Part shown: piece after piece, positions 1-8,574 of the stretch | Position numbering within the stretch: position 1 is the stretch's first letter | Layout of the letters: each line of letters starts with the position of its first letter | Assembly (NCBI GenBank): GCA_023408315.1 | Contig: JAEYKI010000004.1 | Span: 62,001 to 126,000 of the forward strand | Direction: 5' to 3' | Source of the DNA: Bacillota bacterium | GTDB taxonomy: Bacteria; Bacillota; Clostridia; Christensenellales; Christensenellaceae | DNA length: 64,000 nucleotides | The notes under the pieces: model-generated | Told to the model about the DNA's origin: nothing | The model's input: only the letters and a program-made list of their open reading frames with translations | The model's database searches: none | Translations under genes and position numbers: made by a program

Positions 1-117
1 GGCATGAGGCCCAGAATCCAGGTGATGGAGACCGGAAAGACAACCAAGGACTATATGGACTTGAAGAACGATAAGAACACTTTTAACCTGACTGTTCAGG
101 AAGTTGTTAAAATATAG
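1..117 (+). CDS. C-terminal fragment of an unidentified protein
   Basis: The frame is open from the window edge to a TAG at 115-117 and gives 38 residues ending in QEVVKI. It is polar and rich in Lys, Thr and Asp, with no membrane segment or motif that I recognise. It runs in the same direction as the flagellar genes, but 221 bases containing promoter-like sequence separate it from flgB, so it is probably the end of a separate transcript. I do not assign a function; it could also be a chance open frame, since the start lies outside the window. Confidence 0.5.
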   Translation, partial: GMRPRIQVMETGKTTKDYMDLKNDKNTFNLTVQEVVKI

Positions 118-179
118 ATCAAAACTGCGCGATTTCTGAGAAATTTGATTAAAAATTTAATTTTTTTCCAAAAAAGTAC

Positions 180-217
180 TTGATTTTTGTCGAAATTTGC
201 AATAAAGTAAGTATAGT
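180..217 (+). promoter_or_regulatory. Promoter region of the flgB operon with a Spo0A-box-like element
   Basis: A TTGATT (180-185), 17-base spacer and TAAAGT (203-208) make a plausible sigma-A promoter; TATAGT at 212-217 is an alternative -10. TTGTCGAA (187-194) matches the consensus 0A box bound by Spo0A and would fall roughly 25-35 bases upstream of the start, inside the promoter. The longer stretch 184-203 matches 17 of 20 bases at 26632-26651, ahead of the second early flagellar operon. Binding inside the spacer would suggest repression, but this is inference. Confidence 0.5.
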
Positions 218-338
218 TGGAATAAAGTAGTATAGAGCTAATTCGATGATAGGGTTAGCACTTTTTTATGCAAAGAAAAATAAAAGCGTGGGAAGATGGA
301 CTTTTTTATGAGTGGGCAAATAAAGAAAGGGTGATTGA

Positions 339-746
339 ATGGACATTTTTGACAATGTGAGTTCTCTCCAGAAGGGCCTTGGAGCATCCTGGACAAGAAA
401 TTCTGTTATATCCAGCAATATTGCCAATGTGGATACACCCGGATTCAAGTCTTCATCCGTTGAATTTGAGTCCGCATACAAACAGGCTCTGGAAGACCAG
501 GCGGACGGATTCAAGCTGAAGAAAACGCGGAGCACACATATGGATATTGGGGATGCCGATCTGGAGAATGTGCAGCCTGATATTGTTCAGAATTCGGACA
601 CCGTCAACCGTATGGACGGCAATAACGTGGACATTGACAAGCAAATGACAGACCTTGCAAAAAATATTATCTATTATAATGCGCTCACAAGAAAAATATC
701 CGGCGAATTCGAGCAGTTGGGTTACGCAATCAGAGAGGGAAGGTGA
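339..746 (+). CDS. flgB: Flagellar basal-body rod protein FlgB
   Basis: This 135-residue protein has the usual length for FlgB, a proximal rod subunit exported by the flagellar type III apparatus and assembled on the MS ring. Residues about 10-40 carry the rod-protein signature (SSNIANVDTPGFKS), and the C-terminus has the second coiled-coil half (YYNALTRKISGEF) typical of the rod/hook family. It opens an operon with flgC four bases downstream and fliE next. The ATG follows a GAAAGGG ribosome site. The promoter region upstream carries a 0A-box-like element. Confidence 0.96.
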   Translation: MDIFDNVSSLQKGLGASWTRNSVISSNIANVDTPGFKSSSVEFESAYKQALEDQADGFKLKKTRSTHMDIGDADLENVQPDIVQNSDTVNRMDGNNVDIDKQMTDLAKNIIYYNALTRKISGEFEQLGYAIREGR

Positions 747-750
747 TTAA

Positions 751-1188
751 ATGTCGTTCTTATCTTCGCTTGATATCAGTGCTTCCGGTCTGACCGCTCA
801 GCGGTTGCGCATGGATGTGATATCTGAAAATATCGCCAACATTGACACGACAAGAACAGCCACCGGCGGTCCTTACCGCAGGCGGTATGTGATCTTTCAG
901 GAACAGTCGTCCAAACCTTTTTCCCAGTATCTGGATGAATCTATAGGCAGCACGGCGGGATCGGGCGTTTACGTTTCGCAAATTGCGGAAGACCAGAGCG
1001 CGTTTACTCTAAAATATGATCCCACAAACCCGGACGCAAATGCGGAGGGTTATGTGCAGATGCCCAACGTGGACCTCACAACCGAAATGGTGGACATGAT
1101 GTCCGCAACCCGGTCTTATGAGGCGAACATTACGGCGGTTAATGCCACCAAAAGTATGGCGATGACCGCGCTTGAGATTGGCAAATAG
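751..1188 (+). CDS. flgC: Flagellar basal-body rod protein FlgC
   Basis: This 145-residue proximal rod subunit follows flgB by four bases. The N-terminus has the rod signature (SENIANIDTTRTATGG), and the C-terminus has the conserved helix with VDLTTEMVDMMSATRSYEAN, the family's hallmark for FlgC, FlgF, FlgG and FlgE. The position between flgB and fliE is the standard one. The ATG is preceded by GGGAAGG at normal spacing. No abnormal feature is visible. Confidence 0.96.
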   Translation: MSFLSSLDISASGLTAQRLRMDVISENIANIDTTRTATGGPYRRRYVIFQEQSSKPFSQYLDESIGSTAGSGVYVSQIAEDQSAFTLKYDPTNPDANAEGYVQMPNVDLTTEMVDMMSATRSYEANITAVNATKSMAMTALEIGK

Positions 1189-1206
1189 TAGATCAGGGAG
1201 GGTGTT

Positions 1207-1503
1207 ATGGCAATAACAGGAGTCGGCTCCGCTTCGGGGCTTCAATCGCTTGCGGGAGTAGGCAGCAAAACAAACGACGCCGGTTCGGCATTTAAAGATA
1301 TGCTGGCCAATGCGATTCAAAGTGTGGACGATGCGAATACGGTTGCAACGAACGATTCGCAGGCGTTACTCTCCGGGCAGGTGGACGACGTGGCGCAGGT
1401 CATGATCGACCAGCAAAAAGCAAATCTGTCGCTTCAACTGGTGGTTCAGGTCCGCAACAAGGTTGTGGACGCCTACAACCAGGTTATGAACATGCAGGTT
1501 TAA
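1207..1503 (+). CDS. fliE: Flagellar hook-basal body complex protein FliE
   Basis: This 98-residue protein has the FliE length. FliE joins the MS ring to the proximal rod and is the first exported rod component. The C-terminal half (VDDVAQVMIDQQKANLSLQL followed by a helix ending VDAYNQVMNMQV) is the conserved FliE block. GGGAGGG precedes the ATG. In Bacillus-type operons fliF follows directly, but here fliO does, so the right flank of fliE is a rearrangement junction (see findings). Confidence 0.95.
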   Translation: MAITGVGSASGLQSLAGVGSKTNDAGSAFKDMLANAIQSVDDANTVATNDSQALLSGQVDDVAQVMIDQQKANLSLQLVVQVRNKVVDAYNQVMNMQV

Positions 1504-1527
1504 AAAAGAAACGGATATGCGCTTACA

Positions 1528-2079
1528 ATGGTAACACTGGCTACAACGGCTGCAACGGCTAAAGAAATACAGGCCCAGGATATTGTCTTGTTGATAGTAT
1601 ATCTGGTACTTTTACTGGTGGGCGCCTATTATCTGACCAAATTTGTTTCACGGCGCGCCATGCAGAAAGGAAGCAAAAAGCCGCTTGCAGGCAATAAAGC
1701 CAGGTGGAAACAGGGGCGGCTTGTTTCTGTTGTGGACAGGATTCCTATAGACAGGGATAAAACCATTATGGTGGTTGAGTTTGATAATAAACAATATTTA
1801 ATGGCTACCACCGGACAGGACATCAAGCTTTTGGATACGGTTCCTCTGCAGCAAGACGGACAGGAGAAGGAGCCGGAAGAGCGGGACTCCGCTGTTCCCA
1901 TGCAGGATGCGCCGCCTGAAGAAGAAGGCAGTTTTTTTAAAAAATTTTGGAGCAGTTTTAAGGTTGTCTCCAAGAATTACTATAAAAACAAGAATACCAC
2001 TCCGTTTGGTATTCATTTGCAAAAGGAATTGGATAGCAAGGAAGGGGATCATCCGGGGGATGAAACCAAAAGCAATTAG
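1528..2079 (+). CDS. fliO: Flagellar biosynthetic protein FliO
   Basis: This 183-residue protein has one membrane segment at about residues 19-40 (DIVLLIVYLVLLLVGAYYL), a basic stretch, and then a small beta domain (VSVVDRIPIDRDKTIMVVEF) that is the FliO core. It ends in a long, charged, low-complexity tail. FliO helps assemble the FliP ring of the export gate. The gene lies between fliE and fliP, and the fliP neighbourhood supports the name. The ribosome site before ATG 1528 is weak (AAGAAACGGA), so the start is less certain than for its neighbours. Confidence 0.85.
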   Translation: MVTLATTAATAKEIQAQDIVLLIVYLVLLLVGAYYLTKFVSRRAMQKGSKKPLAGNKARWKQGRLVSVVDRIPIDRDKTIMVVEFDNKQYLMATTGQDIKLLDTVPLQQDGQEKEPEERDSAVPMQDAPPEEEGSFFKKFWSSFKVVSKNYYKNKNTTPFGIHLQKELDSKEGDHPGDETKSN

Positions 2080-2130
2080 AAATAAAGTCGTTTTCCTTTA
2101 ATTCGCGTACTCATGGAGGAATACCGAAAG

Positions 2131-3015
2131 TTGAATGCAAGACGGAAACTGAAGATCATTGGTGTTATCTCAATTATTATATCCCTCGTCATTATTGTAA
2201 ATGGGTGCTCTGTTCTTACAGGGCAAACCAGTCCGGCTTCTTCGCCCAATTCGGGAGCAACGGCTTCTGTGGGCGGTCAAAGTCCCTCTGCATCAGGGGG
2301 AACAGCAACTTCATCATTACCGGCTATCGGCAGCGGCAGCACAACCACAGACCAGGGTGCTGATCCGCTGTCTCAATTATTGGGAAGCCGTTCGGTCAGC
2401 CTGCAGATTGTAGGCCTCCTCACCGTTCTTTCTATTGCACCCGCTATTCTAATCATGCTTACCGGCTTTACCAGGATTATTATTGTTTTGTCCTTAACCA
2501 GGAATGCGCTTGGGCTGCAGCAGATGCCGCCCAACCAGGTGCTGGTTGCGTTGGCTTTGTTTATTACTTTTTTTGTAATGGCGCCTGTATTCAATCAGAT
2601 TGAAACGCAGGCTGTGGAGCCGTATATCAACCAGCAAATCACGGCGCAGGAAGCCATTGATATTGCCAAAAAACCCATTAAGGAATTTATGCTTAAACAA
2701 ACCTATCAATCGGACATGGATATGTTTGCAGACATAGCCAAGCAGGAAAGCGTTTCCAGCCCGGACGATATTCCCTTGAGCACCGTGATCCCGGCGTTTA
2801 TTACCAGTGAAATCAAGCGCGGATTCCAGATAGGGTTTTTTATTTTTATACCTTTTATTGTAATAGACATGGTTGTGGCAAGCACGCTGATGGCAATGGG
2901 TATGATGATGCTGCCGCCAACCATGATATCCCTGCCGTTCAAGGTGCTTTTGTTTGTACTGGTGGACGGTTGGGCGCTTACCATACAAACGCTGATATCC
3001 AGTTTTAATACGTAG
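2131..3015 (+). CDS. fliP: Flagellar export gate protein FliP with a lipoprotein-like signal peptide
   Basis: FliP forms the core of the flagellar export gate with FliQ and FliR. The C-terminal 200 residues carry the family's membrane segments and motifs ([46 protein letters not shown]). I choose TTG 2131: GGAGGA at 2115-2120 lies ten bases upstream, whereas ATG 2113 is part of the ribosome site itself. That gives 294 residues starting with basic NARRKLK, a hydrophobic stretch and VNGC, which resembles a lipobox. A Ser/Thr/Gly-rich linker of about 60 residues precedes the core. FliP normally has an ordinary cleaved signal or none. Confidence 0.93.
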   Translation: MNARRKLKIIGVISIIISLVIIVNGCSVLTGQTSPASSPNSGATASVGGQSPSASGGTATSSLPAIGSGSTTTDQGADPLSQLLGSRSVSLQIVGLLTVLSIAPAILIMLTGFTRIIIVLSLTRNALGLQQMPPNQVLVALALFITFFVMAPVFNQIETQAVEPYINQQITAQEAIDIAKKPIKEFMLKQTYQSDMDMFADIAKQESVSSPDDIPLSTVIPAFITSEIKRGFQIGFFIFIPFIVIDMVVASTLMAMGMMMLPPTMISLPFKVLLFVLVDGWALTIQTLISSFNT

Positions 3016-3051
3016 TCGGACGTGGACGTAACGGAAAGGAGATGAACGCTG

Positions 3052-3321
3052 TTGGATCAGGCTACAGTTATTACAGTAATGCAGGACGCGGTTCGGACGA
3101 CCCTTATGGTTTCTCTGCCCCTGGTGGGTATCGCTCTTGTAATTGGACTCATTATTTCGGTTTTTCAGGCGGCTACGCAGGTTAACGAGCAGACCATGAC
3201 GTTTCTGCCCAAACTGGTTGGAATTCTTTTGGTTATGCTGGTATTCGGAGGATTTATTTTAAGCAACCTGACCGAATTTACCAACAGGATGTTCTCTTAT
3301 GCCGTAATGATAACGGGTTAG
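3052..3321 (+). CDS. fliQ: Flagellar export gate protein FliQ
   Basis: This 89-residue protein has two membrane segments, the standard size and topology of FliQ, a peripheral gate subunit packed around the FliP ring. The motif LIISVFQAATQVNEQTMTF is strongly conserved in the family. The start is TTG at 3052, behind AAAGGAG. It sits between fliP and fliR in the invariant order. Confidence 0.96.
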   Translation: MDQATVITVMQDAVRTTLMVSLPLVGIALVIGLIISVFQAATQVNEQTMTFLPKLVGILLVMLVFGGFILSNLTEFTNRMFSYAVMITG

Positions 3322-3328
3322 AACGTCC

Positions 3329-4117
3329 ATGAGCTATATCAATACGTGGTTTGCCAACTGGGATTACCTGCTTTTGCTGCTGCTCAGGGTTTCCGCCCTG
3401 ATCTTTACATCACCGATATTCGGGCGGCGAACTATTCCGGCAATGGCAAGGATTGGCTACTGCGCCTGCATTACTTACCTTTTTTTTATATCCCTGCCGG
3501 CGGCGCAACCCATTCAATACCATGACGATGTGTTGATTCTGGTGCTGCTGTGCGTTAAGGAACTGCTCTTTGGCCTGGTAATGGGATTTGTGCTGAACCT
3601 GTTTTTTACGCTGGTGTTTACATCCGGCCAACTAATGGACATGCAGATGGGGTTTGGCATAGGCAGCGTGTTTGATCCCGTGAGCAACATGAGCATTCCC
3701 ATTGTGGGAAACTTTTTGAATATAGTGATGCTCATTGTGTTTTTTGCAATGAACGGACACCACCGCCTGATACAGATATTATATCTTACGGTGGAGAAGG
3801 TGCCGGTGGGGCAGACTGTTTTTTCTCCCAATATTGCCGGAGTGGCTGTGGAGCTGTTTGCGCAAAGTTTTTTGCTGGCTGTCAGCATTGCGTTGCCCAT
3901 CATTATCTCTGGGTTGCTGGCGCAGGCCTTAATGGGGGTTATCATCCGGTCTGTTCCGCAGATTAACGCGTTTGCGATCGGGCTTCCCATGGAAGTTCTG
4001 GTGGGCCTGGTGGTATTGATGGCCATGATGCCGGTTTACGTTAATTTTTTGCCGGGCGTGTTCGACCAGATGTATGCGGGCCTGGACCGGATGTTCGGCG
4101 CATTGATGGGGGGATAG
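3329..4117 (+). CDS. fliR: Flagellar export gate protein FliR
   Basis: This 262-residue protein has about six membrane segments and matches FliR in length and in motifs such as KELLFGLVMGFVLNL, QMGFGIGSVFDP and NAFAIGLPMEVLVGLVVL. FliR is the single-copy capping subunit of the FliP-FliQ gate. It starts seven bases after fliQ and ends four bases before flhB, indicating translational coupling. Confidence 0.96.
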   Translation: MSYINTWFANWDYLLLLLLRVSALIFTSPIFGRRTIPAMARIGYCACITYLFFISLPAAQPIQYHDDVLILVLLCVKELLFGLVMGFVLNLFFTLVFTSGQLMDMQMGFGIGSVFDPVSNMSIPIVGNFLNIVMLIVFFAMNGHHRLIQILYLTVEKVPVGQTVFSPNIAGVAVELFAQSFLLAVSIALPIIISGLLAQALMGVIIRSVPQINAFAIGLPMEVLVGLVVLMAMMPVYVNFLPGVFDQMYAGLDRMFGALMGG

Positions 4118-4120
4118 CAA

Positions 4121-5209
4121 GTGCCGGAAAGCAACAGCGGTGAACGCACAGAGAAGGCCACCCCTAAAAAGCGGAAAGACGCGCGGGAAAAAGGCCAGGT
4201 ATTAAAGAGCATGGAACTGATTACCGCGGGTTCGCTGCTGGTAATGTTCTTTGCAATAAAGGCCCTGTTTGGAACCATGACAAACAACCTCATGAATTTT
4301 TCCAAGGGGTATTTCAGCGGGGCACAGATGGCTGCGGAGCCGCTTAACTCCAATATGCTGGCTTCCGTCGTACAGAACGCGGCATACAGTTTTCTGGTGA
4401 TCATGGTTCCTCTCCTGGCAATCGCGCTGGGCGTGGGCGTGATGCTGAACGTAATGCAGGTAGGTTTTTTCTTCAGCACAAAGGCCATGGGCTTTAAGAT
4501 GGAACGGCTGAATATTGCGGAAGGCATTAAGAGGCTGTTCTCCGGCCGCGTGATGTTTGAACTGGTAAAAACCTTTATAAAGGTTGGCATCATTATACTG
4601 GCGGCATATATGTATGTGACTTCCAACCTGACCGCTTTTTCCATGCTGATGGCGTCCAGCCTGCCTGCGGCCCTGTTGGAAGGCGGGAATATCATTATAA
4701 ACGCGGGCCTGTTTGCCTCAGGTGCCTTTGGGGGAATCGCGGCGCTGGATTATTTTTTCCAGAGGCGCAAGCATGAAAAAGACTTGATGATGACCAAATA
4801 TGAGGTCAAAATGGAGCACAAACAGCAGGAAGGCGACCCGGTCATCAAGGGCGCGATCCGCCAGAAGCAGCGGCAAATGGCAATGATGCGTATGATGCAG
4901 AACGTGCCCGAGGCCGATGTGGTCATCACCAACCCCACGCATTATGCGGTGGCGTTGTCCTATAAAGAAAACGAAGCCTCCGCGCCCCGGGTGGTCGCAA
5001 AAGGCAAAGATTTGCTGGCGCAGCGTATTAAGGACTTAGCGCGCCAGCACAAGGTGGAAATTGTGGAAAACGTGGAACTGGCGCAAAGCCTGTTTAAGTA
5101 TTGCGAGGTTGGGGAACTCATTCCGGTTTCCATGTATCAGGCGGTTGCGGAGATTCTCGCCGCCATCTATAAGATGAAGAACAAAGACCAGAATTACAGG
5201 CGTAGATAA
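4121..5209 (+). CDS. flhB: Flagellar export switch protein FlhB
   Basis: FlhB controls the change of export substrate from rod/hook to filament proteins. The 362 residues comprise an N-terminal charged segment, four membrane helices (about 33-210) and a cytosolic domain with the autocleavage motif NPTH at 271-274, intact. The start is GTG 4121, four bases after the fliR stop. A second, membrane-less FlhB C-domain homologue is encoded at 43478-43762. The last residues (KNKDQNYRRR) are basic. Confidence 0.96.
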   Translation: MPESNSGERTEKATPKKRKDAREKGQVLKSMELITAGSLLVMFFAIKALFGTMTNNLMNFSKGYFSGAQMAAEPLNSNMLASVVQNAAYSFLVIMVPLLAIALGVGVMLNVMQVGFFFSTKAMGFKMERLNIAEGIKRLFSGRVMFELVKTFIKVGIIILAAYMYVTSNLTAFSMLMASSLPAALLEGGNIIINAGLFASGAFGGIAALDYFFQRRKHEKDLMMTKYEVKMEHKQQEGDPVIKGAIRQKQRQMAMMRMMQNVPEADVVITNPTHYAVALSYKENEASAPRVVAKGKDLLAQRIKDLARQHKVEIVENVELAQSLFKYCEVGELIPVSMYQAVAEILAAIYKMKNKDQNYRRR

Positions 5210-5239
5210 GCCAAAAGACTATAGAAGAAGGGGTATCGG

Positions 5240-7288
5240 ATGAAATTAAAAGACGCATTTATAGCAGTTGTAGTACTTATGGTTATCATGCTGATCATCC
5301 TTCCTTTATCGCCCGAGATTTTGGATGTTTTTTTGGTGATGAACATATCCCTCTCGCTGCTTGTGCTGCTGATGACGCTGTATGTGCACGAACCGCTTGA
5401 ATTTGCTTCCTTTCCGTCCCTGCTGCTGATTATGACTTTGCTCCGCCTGGGGCTGAATATTGCCACTACCCGTTTGATTCTTGGGAACAACGGTGAGGCA
5501 GGCAGCGTAATTCATGCATTCGGCAGCTTTGCGACGGGCGACAACCTGATTGTGGGTATTATCATATTCCTGATTATTGTTATTATACAGTTTGTGGTTA
5601 TCACAAAAGGCGCCGAGCGTGTTGCGGAGGTTTCTGCCCGGTTCACCCTGGACGCGATGCCCGGCAAGCAGATGGCGGTGGACGCGGACCTGAATTCCGG
5701 CCTGATAGACGAGCAGGCCGCGCGGGAGCGCCGGTCCAAGATATCGCGGGAAGCGGAGTTTTACGGCGCGATGGACGGCTCCAGCAAATTTGTAAAAGGC
5801 GAGGCCATCATCAGTATTTTAATCGTTGTAATCAATATTGTGGGCGGCCTTGTGATGGGCATGCTTTACGGCAAAAACATGGATTTCATGCAGATACTGA
5901 ACATCTATACGATTGCAACCATAGGCGACGGCCTGGTGACCGAGATTCCCGCGCTGATGGTTTCCACAGCCATGGGCATTCTGGTAACCCGCGCGGCCTC
6001 AGACAACAACCTGGGCCGCGACCTGATTGACCAGTTTTCACGGCAGCCATACGTGTTCTTCCTGCTTTCCATCATGCTGGTATGCATCAGCTTTATTCCG
6101 GGCTTGCCCAAACTGCCACTGTTTGTGATTGCGGCAATCATGGGATTCATTGGATATTCTTTGAATAAAGCGGCCCAGAAGCCGGAACCGGCGCTGGTGG
6201 AAGACAAAGCCGCCGCGGCTGCGCAGGAAAAAAGGAAGCCGGAAAACGTTACCTCTCTGTTGCAGGTGGAGCTCATTGGCATAGAGCTTGGGTACGGCCT
6301 GGTGCCGTTGGTGGACGCAAGCCAGGGCGGCGATTTGCTGGAGCGGGTGGTCATGATCCGCAGGCAGTGCGCTATGGATCTGGGCATTATTGTTCCGGTT
6401 ATTCGCATTCGCGACAATATTCAATTGAATACGAGCGAATATGTAATTAAAATAAAGGATATAGAAGTGGCCAAGGGCAAGATTATGCTGGGGTATCTGC
6501 TGGCGCTGAGCACCAGCGAGGTAAAGCAGAAGATTCAGGGGATTGATACCGTGGAGCCCACTTTTGGGCTGCCTGCCGTGTGGATACAGGAGAGCGACCG
6601 GGAGCGGGCGGAACTGCTGGGGTACACCACAGTGGACGCGCCTTCTGTGATTGCGACCCACCTGACCGAGACCATTAAGCAGCACAGTTACGAATTGCTG
6701 ACGCGCCAGCAGGTGCAAACGCTGATAGACAACCTGAAATCGTCCCAGCCTGCCCTGGTGGACGAGGTTGTGCCCAAGATGTTCAATTTGGGAGAGATTC
6801 AAAAGGTGCTGGCAAACCTGCTGCGCGAGAATATCTCCATCCGGGATATGGGCACCATTATGGAAACGCTGGCGGATTATGGCGGCGTAGTGCGGGATGT
6901 GGAACTTTTGACGGAATACGTGCGCAAAAATCTATACCGGTCTATTTCGCGCAGGTTTGTGCCGGATAACAAGGCCAGGGTGATAACGCTGGACCCCATG
7001 CTGGAGCAACTGATTGCAGAGCATACAAAGCAGACCGAGCAGGGATCCTATGTAGCTTTGGAGCAGGGCCATATTCAAAAAATTTATTCCAGCCTGAAGG
7101 CGGCCATAGAGCGGATCAACAAGTTGGGGATCACCCCCATTGTGCTTACGTCACCGCTTGTGCGGCGGCATTTTAAAAGCCTTACAAGTTCAATGGTGCC
7201 GGATCTGGTGGTGCTTTCGTACAATGAGCTGGATTCAAGCGTAGAAGTGTTCTCGGACGGGGTTATTTCCATCCAGCAGAGCGCATAA
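5240..7288 (+). CDS. flhA: Flagellar export protein FlhA
   Basis: FlhA is the nonameric export-apparatus protein that docks chaperone-substrate complexes and uses the proton motive force. The 682 residues show eight N-terminal membrane helices (about 1-310), including the conserved loop with FTLDAMPGKQMAVDADLNSG, and a cytosolic domain from about 330 to 682. Length and motifs are typical. It lies 30 bases after flhB. Nothing unusual is seen. Confidence 0.96.
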   Translation: MKLKDAFIAVVVLMVIMLIILPLSPEILDVFLVMNISLSLLVLLMTLYVHEPLEFASFPSLLLIMTLLRLGLNIATTRLILGNNGEAGSVIHAFGSFATGDNLIVGIIIFLIIVIIQFVVITKGAERVAEVSARFTLDAMPGKQMAVDADLNSGLIDEQAARERRSKISREAEFYGAMDGSSKFVKGEAIISILIVVINIVGGLVMGMLYGKNMDFMQILNIYTIATIGDGLVTEIPALMVSTAMGILVTRAASDNNLGRDLIDQFSRQPYVFFLLSIMLVCISFIPGLPKLPLFVIAAIMGFIGYSLNKAAQKPEPALVEDKAAAAAQEKRKPENVTSLLQVELIGIELGYGLVPLVDASQGGDLLERVVMIRRQCAMDLGIIVPVIRIRDNIQLNTSEYVIKIKDIEVAKGKIMLGYLLALSTSEVKQKIQGIDTVEPTFGLPAVWIQESDRERAELLGYTTVDAPSVIATHLTETIKQHSYELLTRQQVQTLIDNLKSSQPALVDEVVPKMFNLGEIQKVLANLLRENISIRDMGTIMETLADYGGVVRDVELLTEYVRKNLYRSISRRFVPDNKARVITLDPMLEQLIAEHTKQTEQGSYVALEQGHIQKIYSSLKAAIERINKLGITPIVLTSPLVRRHFKSLTSSMVPDLVVLSYNELDSSVEVFSDGVISIQQSA

Positions 7289-7338
7289 AAGGTAAAAGCA
7301 ACATGCAGGATTAGAGCAGAGAAAGGATTGCGGGAGCT

Positions 7339-8571
7339 ATGGAGCTAAAAAAGTTTTATGCTGATAATATGCAGGAAGCCTTAAAAAAGATAAAAAACGA
7401 TTTGGGGCCGGATGCAGTGATCATTAGCAGCAAAATGGTGCGCGCTCAAAAGGGGCTCAAGGGATTGTTTTCCAAAAAGATGATAGAAGTTGTGGTAAGT
7501 TATGACGAAACGGAAAGCAAGAAGAAGCCGGGCCTTACTTATAGCAGGCCATCTTTTAGTGACAGCATGGCCCCTTTTGGAGACAAGCCGGTTTTCAGTG
7601 AAAACAAGCCCATTTTTGCGGGCAAGCCGGCCGGAGAGGCAAAGGAGCCCAAAGATTTTCTGGCAGAATTGCAGGCCAGCCGGTTAAACGGGGGGGCAAG
7701 CGCGGCCGGGTTGGATGAAAAAATTGGCGAGATAAAAGAGATGCTCAGCCAGTTTACGGACAAGATTGGTTATTACAACAATGTGGTGGAACCCTCCTAT
7801 ACCCCGGATGTAAACGTATTGTATAAGAAGCTGGTAGAAAGCGATATGGACAGGGACCTTGCGCATGAAGTCTGCCTGGAGACCCAGCAAATATCCGAGA
7901 AGATGAACGCCCGCCCAGAGGAAGTGATGCGCAGTATTTTAAAGGATATACTGGGCCAGCCTTTGTATTTTCAGCACACCAAGTACAGGCAGAGGGTAAT
8001 TATGCTTGTCGGGCCCACCGGGGTGGGCAAAACCACCACTCTTGTTAAAATGGCCTCTTTTATGGCAGTGCGGGACAGGCTGAACGTAGGCATCATCAAT
8101 ACGGACGTATACCGTGTGGCGGCGCAGGAACATTTAAAGGCATATAGCGAGATTTTAAACACAACGCTTAAAACCATCTATAAGCCGGAAGAGATCAAAG
8201 AAGCCATCAAGGAGATGGACAAAATGGATGTGATTCTGATTGATACCGCCGGCAAGTTGTCCAAGGACAAGGCATACCAGGAGGAAATAAAGTGCCTGGT
8301 GGAGGTGGGGGACATTGATGAGATTTACCTCACCATCAGCGCGTCCACTTCAGAGAAGGTTCTGCGGTCGGTCATTAAGGATTATGAGTTTTTGAAAGAT
8401 TTCAGGGTGATCATCACCAAAATGGATGAAGTATTGAACCGAGGCATACTCTTCTTTATCTCCAAGGTGAGCCGCCGTCCGCTCTCGTACATTACAACCG
8501 GGCAAAACGTGCCCGATGATATTATGCAGGTAAATCCAGAAGAAGTAATTGATACGATTTTAGGGAATTAA
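7339..8571 (+). CDS. flhF: Flagellar biosynthesis GTPase FlhF
   Basis: FlhF is an SRP-type GTPase that helps determine where and how many flagella form. The 410 residues have an N-terminal B domain, a variable linker (about 60-150), and the NG domain with P-loop GPTGVGKT at 225-232, DTAGK near residue 303 and TKMDE near 363. It is somewhat longer than Bacillus FlhF because of the linker. flhG follows three bases after its stop, the usual pairing. The ATG at 7339 lies behind GCGGGAG. Confidence 0.95.
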   Translation: MELKKFYADNMQEALKKIKNDLGPDAVIISSKMVRAQKGLKGLFSKKMIEVVVSYDETESKKKPGLTYSRPSFSDSMAPFGDKPVFSENKPIFAGKPAGEAKEPKDFLAELQASRLNGGASAAGLDEKIGEIKEMLSQFTDKIGYYNNVVEPSYTPDVNVLYKKLVESDMDRDLAHEVCLETQQISEKMNARPEEVMRSILKDILGQPLYFQHTKYRQRVIMLVGPTGVGKTTTLVKMASFMAVRDRLNVGIINTDVYRVAAQEHLKAYSEILNTTLKTIYKPEEIKEAIKEMDKMDVILIDTAGKLSKDKAYQEEIKCLVEVGDIDEIYLTISASTSEKVLRSVIKDYEFLKDFRVIITKMDEVLNRGILFFISKVSRRPLSYITTGQNVPDDIMQVNPEEVIDTILGN

Positions 8572-8574
8572 CAT

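Noticed and set aside
118..180. A-T-rich stretch after the first fragment as a terminator
   Set aside because: Only weak A-T pairing (AAATTT with itself) is possible and no stable stem precedes a T-run.
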